Position numbers and translations under genes: made by a program | Shown here: piece after piece, positions 33,801-46,700 of the stretch | Position numbering within the stretch: the stretch's first letter is position 1 | Layout: the number at the start of each line of letters is the position of its first letter | The notes under the pieces: model-generated | Databases searched by the model: none | Told to the model about the DNA's origin: nothing | What the model saw: only the letters and a program-made list of their open reading frames with translations | Origin: Orychophragmus violaceus | Taxonomy: Eukaryota > Streptophyta > Magnoliopsida > Brassicales > Brassicaceae | DNA: 64,000 nt | Direction of reading: 5' to 3' | Assembly: GCA_030180135.1 (NCBI GenBank) | Contig: CM058230.1 | Location: forward strand, 9,983,082-10,047,081

Positions 33801-34253
33801 TGGGTCTTCTGAGGAAAGGCCATGGAATTGGTTGTTCTGCACCATATTCATTACCATGGCTCTGATTTCAAAGTTGTTATTGTTCACAGGTGGTGGAATG
33901 ATACCCCGCCGAATAGCGTTGGTGTCGGGTGTATCGCCATCACCAATGGCTCGAGCTGGTCGCTCACGATGAGCCGGGATCCTGTGTCCCTGTGCATCTC
34001 TAGCACCCGCATCCTGTTGATGCTGTTCTTGATGGCCCTGTTGGCCTTGCTGGTCCTGATGACCCCCTAAATCCATAACTGGCTGCTCTTGAGGCTCAAG
34101 CAAAGGCTGAACTACTTCCTGTTCCAACCCGAGTCTCTCTAAGTGAACAGCTCTTTCTAGTGCTCTTCTCTCTCTTGCTAACTGTCTTTCTAGTGCTTTG
34201 ATATCTGAAACCCGCGCAACCAAATCTGTAGGACCTCTGCTCCGCAAGTTCAT
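30891..34253 (-). pseudogene. A1 gag, protease and start of reverse transcriptase
   Basis: First part of the A1 polyprotein from the ATG at 34253 (MNLRSRGPTDLV) down to the AAAAG break. It has a gag domain at about residues 150-300 (core W…LKKTFLKKFF), a Gln/Pro-rich stretch, the protease motif CDLGASASLM, and the N-terminal reverse transcriptase blocks up to CIDYRKLN. The frame is open up to the insertion. It differs from A2 at few positions (e.g. LKKT versus LKKA in gag). It cannot make a full enzyme because element I separates it from the rest of pol. Confidence 0.93.
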
Positions 34254-34352
34254 GCACCTGACATCAAAGAGAGATGAAGAAGCAAAATTAGTAACCAAAA
34301 CTTGATCTAAAGAGGAAAGGAAATCGAATTGATCTTTCCAAGTTCCCAAAAT

Positions 34353-34365
34353 GGCAACGGCGCCA
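34353..34365 (-). other. A1 primer-binding site, 13-bp version
   Basis: Minus strand reads TGGCGCCGTTGCC followed by ATTTTGGG instead of the canonical GGGGA. A2 has the same variant. Confidence 0.75.
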
Positions 34366-34376
34366 AATTGATAACC

Positions 34377-34441
34377 ATTATATATCAAGCTTATGATATG
34401 GTGGAGATTATATCAATGATTGCCAAATTGGTGAGATTATA
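34377..34441. other. Junction filler between A1 and deleted unit D
   Basis: A patchwork between the A1 LTR end remnant (GATAACC) and the PBS of LTR1(c). It contains GCCAAATTG pieces like the PBS edge. Its minus strand has TTGATATAATCTCCACCATA, which matches the element I ORF at 27280-27306 with one change. It looks like copied filler DNA rather than a simple deletion. Confidence 0.65.
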
Positions 34442-34462
34442 TCCCCGGCAACGGCGCCAAAT

Positions 34463-35951
34463 TGATAACAGGAATTTAATCTAATTCCCGAGGTATCAAT
34501 CCCTCAAGCTGATCGCGTAGTCTTGAGATATCGAACCAATTGGGAGTGAGAAAGACCAAAAAGAATTCACCCAACCTTAAAAGCCAAGTTATACCAGTTC
34601 AAACTGAGATCATAACAATTCTAAGCAAATTAACAAAGACTGAACAATCAATAAAGCAAGAGATCACTAATCAAGATAAAACAAGGATAATCGAATAAAG
34701 AAGACAAGGCTTATGGGGCTAAGGTCAATGATTAGAACCATCTAGAGCTAACAAGGATGCCTAAACAATCAATCAAGAAGCAAATCCCAAGCTAGGAACA
34801 CTAACAATTGACTAATCCAATTTCTTGGTACTAATCACTTTCCCTAATCACATTTCAAGATCAAATTCTCATTTGTGAAATAAGACAAGGCAAGCATTAA
34901 CAATCAAGTTCCATAAGCTAATAATCATTCTAAACATTCATTCTCATGAGCTAGAATATGAAAATTCCCTAGAAGACTCTAACTTGCATTTCATCAAACA
35001 CTTGGTGTGCAACAAAAGCCTAAGGATCTAGATTAACTTGATCATGGATAATCTAGCACTAAGCATATCTAGAAGGGTGAGATCAATCATAAATAAGCTT
35101 TAAACATCCTTGATTCACTCTAAATGGCCCTAATCTACCTAACCCATAATCCTTGAATGAAACTACTCACAAATCATGCTTTGCCCAACAAAATCCATAA
35201 GAAAGATGTTAAGCATGATGATTTGTGTATGATTAAAGAAAAGAGATGAAGAATCAAAACAAAACAAGTCTTAGATTAAGAAAATATTAAACTTTTGTCT
35301 TACAAGAACTTAGAACCCAAAAACAAGCTTAAGATCCCAAAAATAAGGGTTTTTAGCTTATAAATGAACAGTAACACGAACCGGGTCAACCCGGGACAAA
35401 CCGGGTGTTGACCCGGATCCACTGGGTGAAATTGGTCAAAGCATCGTCGGTCAACAAATTTTGGGCAGGCTCGCGGTTTGGGGTAAACCGCAAGCCAAAC
35501 CGCGATGTTGTACGCTCTGGAAACGGTCGATCCTCGCGGTCTGTCCTTCACCGCGAGCTGGACCGCGGGTCATTCACTCTCGCGACTGGGTGCTCTCGCG
35601 GTTTGCTCCTCGGTCGCGAGCCAAACCGCGATGATGCTCGGCCTGTTTTGTTCGTCTCTCGCGGTTTGCTCCTCGGCCGCGAGCCAAACCGCGAGTAGCT
35701 CTACTCGGCCAAGTCTTGTACTCTTCCTCAATTCATCATCTCCCAATGCTCCAAGCTCCCGCATCAACTCCTTTTGCACCTAAAAACAACCTAGAACACA
35801 CCAAAACAAACCAAAACACAAACTCCTAGTCCTAGATGCCTAAACTCTAAATGCAACACAAAGAAACAACAAAGGAAGGGAACAAGACAAGGAAAAGAAG
35901 ATGAATCAAGAACAAACACTAACTTAAATGCAAGAAAATATAGACATATCA
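34463..35951 (-). mobile_element. LTR1(c), shared by unit D (3' LTR) and A1 (5' LTR)
   Basis: 1489 bp. On its left is a canonical primer-binding site (34442-34459) and on its right a polypurine tract (35953-35965). One LTR therefore ends one unit and starts the next, with no target duplication between. Confidence 0.9.
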
Positions 35952-37490
35952 ATTCCCCCAAACTTGAATCTTGCTTGTCCACAAGCAAGCATAAGACAAT
36001 CAATCCATTTGGGAGAAAGGTTTGAAGGCGGGAACTCAAAACCACAAGACTCACAACAAGATACAAGATCTTTCAAAGAAGTTACAAGTTGCTCTAATCT
36101 TATTAACTAATCATGTACTTCCACATTACCGTTCCCTCAATCCCTACTCCAACTCCCGAGATCCTATAGAACACAAGCAATCATCAACTCAATTCCTTAC
36201 ATTCATTTAGAAGTTAAGTGCGATCTCGCAAAGGGGCAATCAATCAATCCCAATTGGCAAGGTTCAAGAAAGGCTGTTTGAGGTAGCTTAGAGGAGTTTC
36301 TTTTGGGGTGGTTAACTCTCAAGAATAGGAGCAATTGGCATTACACAAAATCTATCTAAGAAAGGGAACAATTCATGCATACAAAGTTCTTTTCTCATTG
36401 TTCTACCCAATTCCTAGAAGACTTCTCTAAACAATCCCACCATGAAAGATAAACACTCACCAAACCCCCAACTCATGATCAATCTTTACCAAAATACTCA
36501 CCCCTTTAGCTCTTTTCTTTCTTTTTCTTTGTCACTAGGAAACACTTAATTGATCTTTCTCTTTTTCAAACATGAGCAAACTCTTTCATAACTAACCCCT
36601 CTTAACACTTGATTTTTCTTTCTTTTCATTTTGCTTCAATCTAGGGGCCTTACTTCTTTTTCTTTCTTTTTGCACAATGCTCTCTTCTTACTTGATTTCC
36701 TAGTGACTTCACTTTTTCTTTTGAACCTTTTTGAAACACTTTTCATTGATCCTTTTCATTCCCAAAACAACTCTCATCTCTCCCCCAAACTTATTTCCCA
36801 TCCTAATGCTAGACTCTTATGGCAAATAGAGCTAGCTAAAATGAGAAAAGACCATTGTCGTTCCCGATACTCTCAAGTTTTTGCACATGCCAAAAGCTAT
36901 CAAGAAAAGGCCTCACTCACAAATCATTTTGGCTTCAAGGAAAGGTTTGGGTTCATTGGGTAGGGGAAGCCATGATCAAAAGATCAATGGTTGCCCGAGT
37001 TAAACAAAAGAGTGGTAAAGGGGAAAGTATAACTCGGGCAAGGACCATGGGATTGCATTTCAAGCCCCTAAGCAAGATATTTCAAAATTCAAATTAAGTC
37101 CAATATCATAGAATTGAGCTAAGTTCATGCAAGCTTCACAAGGATAGGGAATTTCGGAATTTTAAAGTCAAGCAATGGGTTTTCCTTTGTTTCGAAAATT
37201 GATCAAAGCAACGAGCAACTTAATTGGTGAGCCTCTACAAGGCAAAATCATCATTGTCCCCAATGCATGAGTCCTAAACTACTAACTAGACTCGATCCTA
37301 CATGCTTCTTTTTGTGAAAATTTTTGAAATTTTTCAATTTTTTTGTTGGTTTTTCTATGCCTTAGATGCATGAGACTCAAATAAGATTAAAAACAAGACT
37401 AAGAACAAAGAACACAATGATTAGCGACTAGTCTCTAATCTAATTGATAACAGACTAATTGATAAAATTCCCCGGCAACGGCGCCAAAAT
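35952..37490 (-). mobile_element. Deleted unit D: PBS, filler and 3' spacer only
   Basis: Minus-strand order is canonical PBS (37486-37469), a 32-bp filler (37468-37437) made of TTATCAATTAG-like copies of the LTR end, then the 3' spacer starting AGAGACTAG at 37436 and running to the LTR-adjacent polypurine tract. Gag-pol, third ORF and the internal tract itself are absent. The breakpoint is the first base after the internal GGGGG. Confidence 0.85.
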
Positions 37491-38979
37491 TGATAACAGG
37501 AATTTAATCTAATTCCCGAGGTATCAATCCCTCAAGCTGATCGCGTAGTCTTGAGATATCGAACCAATTGGGAGTGAGAAAGACCAAAAAGAATTCACCC
37601 AACCTTAAAAGCCAAGTTATACCAGTTCAAACTGAGATCATAACAATTCTAAGCAAATTAACAAAGACTGAACAATCAATAAAGCAAGAGATCACTAATC
37701 AAGATAAAACAAGGATAATCGAATAAAGAAGACAAGGCTTATGGGGCTAAGGTCAATGATTAGAACCATCTAGAGCTAACAAGGATGCCTAAACAATCAA
37801 TCAAGAAGCAAATCCCAAGCTAGGAACACTAACAATTGACTAATCCAATTTCTTGGTACTAATCACTTTCCCTAATCACATTTCAAGATCAAATTCTCAT
37901 TTGTGAAATAAGACAAGGCAAGCATTAACAATCAAGTTCCATAAGCTAATAATCATTCTAAACATTCATTCTCATGAGCTAGAATATGAAAATTCCCTAG
38001 AAGACTCTAACTTGCATTTCATCAAACACTTGGTGTGCAACAAAAGCCTAAGGATCTAGATTAACTTGATCATGGATAATCTAGCACTAAGCATATCTAG
38101 AAGGGTGAGATCAATCATAAATAAGCTTTAAACATCCTTGATTCACTCTAAATGGCCCTAATCTACCTAACCCATAATCCTTGAATGAAACTACTCACAA
38201 ATCATGCTTTGCCCAACAAAATCCATAAGAAAGATGTTAAGCATGATGATTTGTGTATGATTAAAGAAAAGAGATGAAGAATCAAAACAAAACAAGTCTT
38301 AGATTAAGAAAATATTAAACTTTTGTCTTACAAGAACTTAGAACCCAAAAACAAGCTTAAGATCCCAAAAATAAGGGTTTTTAGCTTATAAATGAACAGT
38401 AACACGAACCGGGTCAACCCGGGACAAACCGGGTGTTGACCCGGATCCACTGGGTGAAATTGGTCAAAGCATCGTCGGTCAACAAATTTTGGGCAGGCTC
38501 GCGGTTTGGGGTAAACCGCAAGCCAAACCGCGATGTTGTACGCTCTGGAAACGGTCGATCCTCGCGGTCTGTCCTTCACCGCGAGCTGGACCGCGGGTCA
38601 TTCACTCTCGCGACTGGGTGCTCTCGCGGTTTGCTCCTCGGTCGCGAGCCAAACCGCGATGATGCTCGGCCTGTTTTGTTCGTCTCTCGCGGTTTGCTCC
38701 TCGGCCGCGAGCCAAACCGCGAGTAGCTCTACTCGGCCAAGTCTTGTACTCTTCCTCAATTCATCATCTCCCAATGCTCCAAGCTCCCGCATCAACTCCT
38801 TTTGCACCTAAAAACAACCTAGAACACACCAAAACAAACCAAAACACAAACTCCTAGTCCTAGATGCCTAAACTCTAAATGCAACACAAAGAAACAACAA
38901 AGGAAGGGAACAAGACAAGGAAAAGAAGATGAATCAAGAACAAACACTAACTTAAATGCAAGAAAATATAGACATATCA
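37491..38979 (-). mobile_element. LTR1(d), shared by A2 (3' LTR) and unit D (5' LTR)
   Basis: 1489 bp with PBS on the left and polypurine tract (38981-38993) on the right, again one LTR serving two units. Confidence 0.9.
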
Positions 38980-40580
38980 ATTCCCCCAAACTTGAATCTT
39001 GCTTGTCCACAAGCAAGCATAAGACAATCAATCCATTTGGGAGAAAGGTTTGAAGGCGGGAACTCAAAACCACAAGACTCACAACAAGATACAAGATCTT
39101 TCAAAGAAGTTACAAGTTGCTCTAATCTTATTAACTAATCATGTACTTCCACATTACCGTTCCCTCAATCCCTACTCCAACTCCCGAGATCCTATAGAAC
39201 ACAAGCAATCATCAACTCAATTCCTTACATTCATTTAGAAGTTAAGTGCGATCTCGCAAAGGGGCAATCAATCAATCCCAATTGGCAAGGTTCAAGAAAG
39301 GCTGTTTGAGGTAGCTTAGAGGAGTTTCTTTTGGGGTGGTTAACTCTCAAGAATAGGAGCAATTGGCATTACACAAAATCTATCTAAGAAAGGGAACAAT
39401 TCATGCATACAAAGTTCTTTTCTCATTGTTCTACCCAATTCCTAGAAGACTTCTCTAAACAATCCCACCATGAAAGATAAACACTCACCAAACCCCCAAC
39501 TCATGATCAATCTTTACCAAAACACTCACCCCTTTAGCTCTTTTCTTTCTTTTTCTTTGTCACTAGGAAACACTTAATTGATCTTTCTCTTTTTCAAACA
39601 TGAGCAAACTCTTTCATAACTAACCCCTCTTAACACTTGATTTTTCTTTCTTTTCATTTTGCTTCAATCTAGGGGCCTTACTTCTTTTTCTTTCTTTTTG
39701 CACAATGCTCTCTTCTTACTTGATTTCCTAGTGACTTCACTTTTTCTTTTGAACCTTTTTGAAACACTTTTCATTGATCCTTTTCATTCCCAAAACAACT
39801 CTCATCTCTCCCCCAAACTTATTTCCCATCCTAATGCTAGACTCTTATGGCAAATAGAGCTAGCTAAAATGAGAAAAGACCATTGTCGTTCCCGATACTC
39901 TCAAGTTTTTGCACATGCCAAAAGCTATCAAGAAAAGGCCTCACTCACAAATCATTTTGGCTTCAAGGAAAGGTTTGGGTTCATTGGGTAGGGGAAGCCA
40001 TGATCAAAAGATCAATGGTTGCCCGAGTTAAACAAAAGAGTGGTAAAGGGGAAAGTATAACTCGGGCAAGGACCATGGGATTGCATTTCAAGCCCCTAAG
40101 CAAGATATTTCAAAATTCAAATTAAGTCCAATATCATAGAATTGAGCTAAGTTCATGCAAGCTTCACAAGGATAGGGAATTTCGGAATTTTAAAGTCAAG
40201 CAATGGGTTTTCCTTTGTTTCGAAAATTGATCAAAGCAACGAGCAACTTAATTGGTGAGCCTCTACAAGGCAAAATCATCATTGTCCCCAATGCATGAGT
40301 CCTAAACTACTAACTAGACTCGATCCTACATGCTTCTTTTTGTGAAAATTTTTGAAATTTTTCAATTTTTTTGTTGGTTTTTCTATGCCTTAGATGCATG
40401 AGACTCAAATAAGATTAAAAACAAGACTAAGAACAAAGAACACAATGATTAGCGACTAGTCTCTCCCCCAAACTTACCTCACACCGTCTCGGTGTGAAAG
40501 TAAACTTGAGAAAGAGACTCAAAAGAAACAAAAAGAAAATCTAAATGCAAGTATTTACAAGATGGTGCAAGGTTGGTACC
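38980..40580 (-). mobile_element. A2 3' spacer with internal polypurine tract
   Basis: Near-identical to 17461-19061. The internal tract AAGTTTGGGGGAG is at 40463-40475 on the minus strand. Confidence 0.8.
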
Positions 40581-42350
40581 TCAAAAAGTCTCAGACTCGG
40601 GAGATGGTTCCCGAGGTGGTGGAGAGGAGAGTGATGGAGACTCGTTGCTGGAGGATTTGTCGGGAAGCTCTGGTGAATAACGGGCGCTGTACCTCGGGCC
40701 ACTAATGGAGGCTCTGTGACGCTGCCTGGGTGCTGAGCTCGATGCTCCTTCTCCTTGATAGGAGTGTCTTCGTGATACTGGAGGCTGATCAAAATCGAAC
40801 TCCGGCATCTGCATAGGCGCGGGCTGTTCCGCCGAGGCATCCACTGCTGAGGAAGAAGCGCAACTGAGCTTATCCGTGAGGGCCTTGAGCTGCTTCTGCA
40901 TCAGCTTGCACCCTGCTTTCATGTGGTCATAACCCCTCTTCAGCTCGTCATACCCTTTCTTCATGTCCTTGCATCTCTGTACCACCCTCATGTTAAGCCT
41001 ATCTTGGAACTTGTTCCATCGTTGGAGTACATTGATGTGGCCATGCGCATCACGGATCGGGCCTGGTGGAAGAGCTTGCATATAAGGCTGGAAGTGGTAC
41101 CGCGCACTGCCATACAGATGCTCGGGAGACTCTTCATCCTCAAGTGCTTCTTCTAGCTCATCAAGCAACTCTTCATCAATCTCAGCTTGGGAGGAGTTTC
41201 TCCTTCTTCTCTTTGAAGCATGAATGCGATCCATCGTCTCGTCGGCTTCAGTGATGAACAATGAAGGATCCACTACAAACCGGAGGTTTTCCGGGTTAGA
41301 GAGCGTCGTGATAGCAGTGTTCGGGAGGATGACCCTTGCTTCCTCAGAGCGGCGCACATAGAATGTGTAAGCATACCTCATGGTAATCCGAGAGTATAAG
41401 AAGTGATGCTTCCTCAGGTAGGATATGTTCATCAACTCGTATCCACATGTTTCCGGACCCAAGTCGATTCCCCTGTGCATCAGGATGGGTGTAATGAGAC
41501 CACCGATACGCATCTGCGGGTTCTTGTCAGTGGTGGTCCATGCCCATTGCTGGAAGTATAACAACTGGTTGGCAAACAATCCAGCTGAGCCGAGCCTGGG
41601 AAAATCGACTAGTGCACCTTCCTGCAGATTTGGTAGCTGGAGGTACTGCGCTATCATCCAAGCCATCAACCTCATTTCCTCAGTTAAGGGTCCTCCCAGA
41701 TCATGTCTGGCATACAGAGTGTTGGCCAAAAGCTGATGGATATAACGAAGCCCGGGATGGCCTATGTGGGAGCTCTTGCTGCGGCCCGGCTGCCAAACCC
41801 CTACACCCATGATTGTCCATGCGGAAGCTGACAAACCTGGTACCCAAGGAACTTCAGTAAGCTCGTCATCGTTGAACCCGAAAATCTCCTCTATCTCCTC
41901 AAAAGAGGTCTCATAATCTTCCCCGTTGATCGTGTAGGAGAGGATCCCATGTCCTCTGTCACCATACAGCTCGTGAGCATTCCTAGTTACCTCAAGGGAG
42001 GCTAGGAATTGGCTTGCCACATCCCGGTGAGTTGGGTGAGCCATACTGATAAGGCCTTCCAAGTGGAGCACATGGAGAAGGTTTCGCACATCCTCTAACA
42101 TCCCGAGCTTGGCGAGTGTCTCAGAATCCCCAAACTTAGTTGGGATCCATGTCATCTTGTTGAGGTGCTCATATAGCCTCTTGACAGGTGGGAGCTTAGA
42201 TATGTCCTTTGGTGCAGTATCTTTCCTCCTTGTACCAGAACTTTCGCCCCTTTTCTTCTTACTCGGTTTCTGAACCGGGACCTCAGCCGCTATCCCTTTT
42301 CCCCTATCTTGAGTTGAGTCGGTGTTCTTCTTTGATCTTGTATTTGCCAT
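40581..42350 (-). CDS. A2 third ORF, Athila ORF-1-like protein
   Basis: 589 residues, intact, starting MANTRSKKNTD. Layout as in the A1 copy: basic leader, central conserved region with EEIEEIFGF, an acidic patch (about 400-420), a predicted coiled coil near 460-515, and a Ser/Pro-rich tail. No membrane segment is seen. Because gag-pol upstream is also intact, this is the copy most likely to be expressed as part of a complete element. Function in the element's life cycle is unknown. Confidence 0.75.
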   Translation of the reverse strand: MANTRSKKNTDSTQDRGKGIAAEVPVQKPSKKKRGESSGTRRKDTAPKDISKLPPVKRLYEHLNKMTWIPTKFGDSETLAKLGMLEDVRNLLHVLHLEGLISMAHPTHRDVASQFLASLEVTRNAHELYGDRGHGILSYTINGEDYETSFEEIEEIFGFNDDELTEVPWVPGLSASAWTIMGVGVWQPGRSKSSHIGHPGLRYIHQLLANTLYARHDLGGPLTEEMRLMAWMIAQYLQLPNLQEGALVDFPRLGSAGLFANQLLYFQQWAWTTTDKNPQMRIGGLITPILMHRGIDLGPETCGYELMNISYLRKHHFLYSRITMRYAYTFYVRRSEEARVILPNTAITTLSNPENLRFVVDPSLFITEADETMDRIHASKRRRRNSSQAEIDEELLDELEEALEDEESPEHLYGSARYHFQPYMQALPPGPIRDAHGHINVLQRWNKFQDRLNMRVVQRCKDMKKGYDELKRGYDHMKAGCKLMQKQLKALTDKLSCASSSAVDASAEQPAPMQMPEFDFDQPPVSRRHSYQGEGASSSAPRQRHRASISGPRYSARYSPELPDKSSSNESPSLSSPPPREPSPESETF

Positions 42351-43736
42351 TGTGACCTACAAAACAACAAAGCTTGGAAATGTCTTAGTTCACCATTCAA
42401 CTGGATAGCACATATATTTCTCAAGCAATGCATTAAAGCAACTATCATACGAGGCCATGACAGCATTAAGAGACACACCAACACACCACAAGACAACTTA
42501 ATCATCTCCAAAATTGATCACATTGACAAATTGCTTAATAAGTGAAATTCTTCAAATTGGACGATCACACAAGTTGTCAAGCATCAAGTGAACTTCTCAC
42601 AAGCATTTAAACAAACAATCAAACCCAAACTAAACTCCAATTCATCATCAAACTCATTTTCACCTTGTTAAAGAGACTCTTTCAATGCAATTTGAAAATT
42701 TTGTGAAGTGAAGCTCAAGCAAATCAAGTAGTCTCACAAGCATAGGCTACTAGCATCCTAATGAGTCCATAGAAACCATCAAACAAGAATTCCCCCAAAA
42801 TTTTCGAAATTCCAAATTCTCAAGAACCCTAATTCACCAAAAACCAAATTCAAGCAATTCTAGGATGAAATCAAGTTGGGTTTTCACCTAGCAGCCTTCT
42901 AACAACAGTTTCTAAGGTCTATAACCAAGCAATCATCAATCTAAACGAGTTTTCAAAAAGATCCAAAAATTTTGCATGAATCCATAAACTCGAATTTAGA
43001 GGGGATTACCTTGTCTGGAGGATGAGGGAATGAGAGAAACAGGTAAATAATCAGACAGAGCTCGAGAAATCGAAAATATGGGGCTTTGAATCACTAAATT
43101 CGGATGCAAATTGAGAGAATTATGGGTTTTTGAAGGTTTTTCTCTTCTTGCTAATGTCAAAAACGAGTTTGGGGAAGAAGGAATGAGAGAAATCGCCCAA
43201 GGGGCTGAGAAAACAAGGATTTTCCGGTTTAAATTCGGTTCATTAAACGAGTTTCGGTTTAAATCCGGTTTAGAGGTCGAATTGGGGAAGAATCACTTAC
43301 CTGGGGGGCTTCTCGCGGTTTGGCCGTGCCCGCGAGCCAAACCGCGATAACACACGATCAGTTTGGGATTGTTTCTCGCGGTCCGGGGCTAACCGCGAGC
43401 TACACCGCGAGAGTGGTCCAGTCGTGTGAATTGAGTCCTCGCGGTTTGGCTTACACCGCGAGCCAAACCGCGATAACACGCGATGGTTGTTCGTCAGATG
43501 CTCGCGGTCTGGGCCAAGCCGCGAGTCAAACCGCGAGTGATTGTCCGAGCTCAGGCAATTCCCGATTGTTCCAACAACCTGTTTTTGACCAATTTTATCA
43601 CCTGAAAACATAAAAAACTAAAGAAAAACTTCAACCATAACAAGAAAATCATCATATGTACAAGGATAAACATGGGAATGTCTCCCAAGTGCGCTTTTGT
43701 TTAAAGTCGTTAAGCTCGACTGTTCAAACCGTCATA
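42351..43736 (-). mobile_element. A2 spacer between gag-pol and third ORF
   Basis: Non-coding; the palindrome cluster (CGCGGTTTGG and inverse) is at 43311-43537. The third ORF may be expressed from a subgenomic or spliced transcript, since it is 1.4 kb from the gag-pol stop; no promoter could be identified. Confidence 0.7.
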
Positions 43737-46700
43737 TTAGGCTGAAGGAGGGCTAGAGAGTGGAATTGAAATCCCTTCCTCTATAGCTTCCGAAGCTGAG
43801 TAGTGTTTGAGCCGCTGACCGTTGACCGTGAATTCCTCATCGGACTTTCCCCAAAGCACAACCGCTCCATACGGTCTCACTTCCTTTACCTTGAACGGTC
43901 CCGACCATCGAGACTTGAGCTTCCCGGGAAACAGCTTCAACCGGGAGTTAAACAGAAGCACAAGATCACCTTCTTTGAACTCTCTCTTCAGTATCAGCTT
44001 GTCATGGAAGAGCTTGGTTCTTTCTTTGTAGATCTTTGAGCTTTCAAAAGCCTCAAGTCTTATCTCATCCAATTCATTAAGCTGAATCAATCTCTTCTCA
44101 GTTGCGGTTTTGATGTCAAAGTTCAGCAACTTGACAGCCCACATAGCTTTATACTCAACCTCAACTGGTAGATGGCAAGACTTCCCATACAGCATATTGA
44201 AAGGAGTGGTTCCAAGGGGAGTTTTGAATGCTGTTCTATAAGCCCACAAAGCATCATCAAGCTTCTTGGACCAATCTTTCCTTGAAGCTCCAACAGTCTT
44301 CTCTAAGATAGCCTTGATTTGCCGGTTGGACACTTCAACTTGTCCACTTGTTTGAGGGTGATAAGGTGTGGCAACCTTATGCTTGACTCCATACTTCTTC
44401 ATCAACCCTTCAAACAGCTTGTTGATGAAATGAGATCCCCCATCACTAATCACCACTCTTGGGATCCCAAACCTTGGGAATATTATGCTCTTGAAGAGCT
44501 TGATAACAACTTTAGAGTCGTTGGTGGGGCTTGCCACTGCTTCAACCCATTTGGATACATAATCCACAGCCACCAATATGTAGTTGTTCCCATAGGAGGA
44601 TGGGAATGGTCCCATGAAGTCTATTCCCCACACATCAAACACTTCTACCTCCAGAATTGGGTTCTGAGGCGTCTCATTCCTCTTGCTTATGTTTCCCTTT
44701 CTTTGGCATGGATCACACTTTGTGATGAAGGTCTGAGCATCCTTAAACATTGTTGGCCACCAAAAACCAGCTTGTAGGGCCTTTTGAACAGTTTTGAATG
44801 TGGCAAAGTGACCTCCATAAGGTGATCCATGACAATGTAGTAGGATCCCTTCCACCTCCTCATCTGCTACACATCTTCTGTAGAGTTGATCTTTGCATAA
44901 GGTATAGAGATATGGCTCATCCCAGTAGTACCTATTGACATCCCGAAAGAACTTCTTTCTTTGGTAGCTGTCAAGATTTGGAGGTTCTTTCCCACAAGCT
45001 AAGTAGTTTACAAGATCAGCATACCATGGCTCCTTATCATCAAGAGAGTTAGCCGCCTCCAACTTCTGCCTTGTCTCATGAGCTTCTCTCACGGTCTTAA
45101 CAGCCATCAACTGCTCTTCAGGAAGTGAATCATCAATGGGAATACCATCCTCGATTCGCAGCCTTGAAAGATGATCTGCCACTCCATTTTCTATACCCTT
45201 CTTATCTTTGATCTCCAAGTCAAATTCCTGTAGCAGCAAGATCCATCTTAGAAGCCTTGGCTTGGCATCCTTCTTGGCAAGCAAATACCTCAACGCAGCG
45301 TGATCCGTGTACACCACTACCTTAGACCCAACCAAGTATGATCTAAACTTCTCAAAGGCAAAAACCACAGCAAGAAGCTCCTTCTCAGTTGTTGCATACT
45401 TCACCTGAGCGTCATCCAATGTCCTACTAGCATAGTATATGACATGGAGTTTCTTGTCTTTCCTCTGCCCCAGAACTGCTCCAACTGCATAATCACTTGC
45501 ATCGCACATGATCTCAAAAGGCAAATCCCAGTTAGGAGCTTGTACAATTGGAGCACTAATCAAGGCTTCCTTAATCCTGTGGAAGGCATCCAAACACTCC
45601 TCGTCAAACACAAAGTCAGTTTCCTTACACAGCAACCGAGTGAGTGGCCTAGCAATCTTGGAGAAGTCCTTGATGAACCGTCTGTAGAAACCAGCATGTC
45701 CCAAGAAACTTCTGATCCCTCTAACTGAGTTTGGTGGCTGAAGACTTGTCATAACCTCTATCTTGGCCTTGTCCACCTCAATACCCTTCTCTGAAATCTT
45801 GTGACCCAACACAATTCCTTCTGTCACCATGAAATGGCACTTCTCCCAATTGAGCACCAAGTTTGTCTCCTCACATCGCTTCAGTACCCTACACAAGTTC
45901 AACAAACAAGAGGAGAACGAAGAGCCGTACACAGAGAAATCATCCATAAAGACTTCTACAATGTCCTCGATAAGATCTGAGAAAATAGACATCATGCACC
46001 GCTGGAAAGTAGCTGGTGCATTACACAAGCCAAATGGCATTCTTCGATATGCGAAGGTACCATAAGGACAAGTGAATGTCGTTTTCTCCTGATCATTGGG
46101 ATGTATCGGGATCTGAAAGAACCCACTGTACCCATCGAGAAAACAGTAAAAAGGGTGGCAAGCAAGCCTTTCTAACATCTGATCAATAAAAGGCAAAGGG
46201 AAGTGATCTTTCCTAGAGGCTGCATTGAGTTTCCTATAGTCTATGCACATCCTGTGTCCTGTGATGGTCCTAGTGGGGATTAGCTCATTGTTATCACTTT
46301 TTACTACAGTAATCCCTCCCTTTTTCGGGACACAGTGCACGGGAGAGACCCACGTGCTGTCCGAAATTGGGTAAATTATACCAGCATCAAGAAGCTTAAG
46401 GATTTCTTTCTTTACTACCTCTTTAAGATTAGGATTCAATCTTCTCTGATGTTCAATTGAGGACATAGATTCGTTTTCAAGATGAATCCTATGGGTACAT
46501 AAACTAGGTGACAGCCCTTTTATATCTTCAAGAGAGTAGCCTATAGCCTTCCTAAACTTTTTCAACTCAGTTGTCAAGGCAATCAATTCATCATCACTCA
46601 AAAATTCATTGACAATGACAGGGTAAGTGGAATTAGGACCAAGAAATGCATACCGAAGCCCCCGCGGAAGGGGCTTTAACTCAATCTTCGGTGCCTTGAG

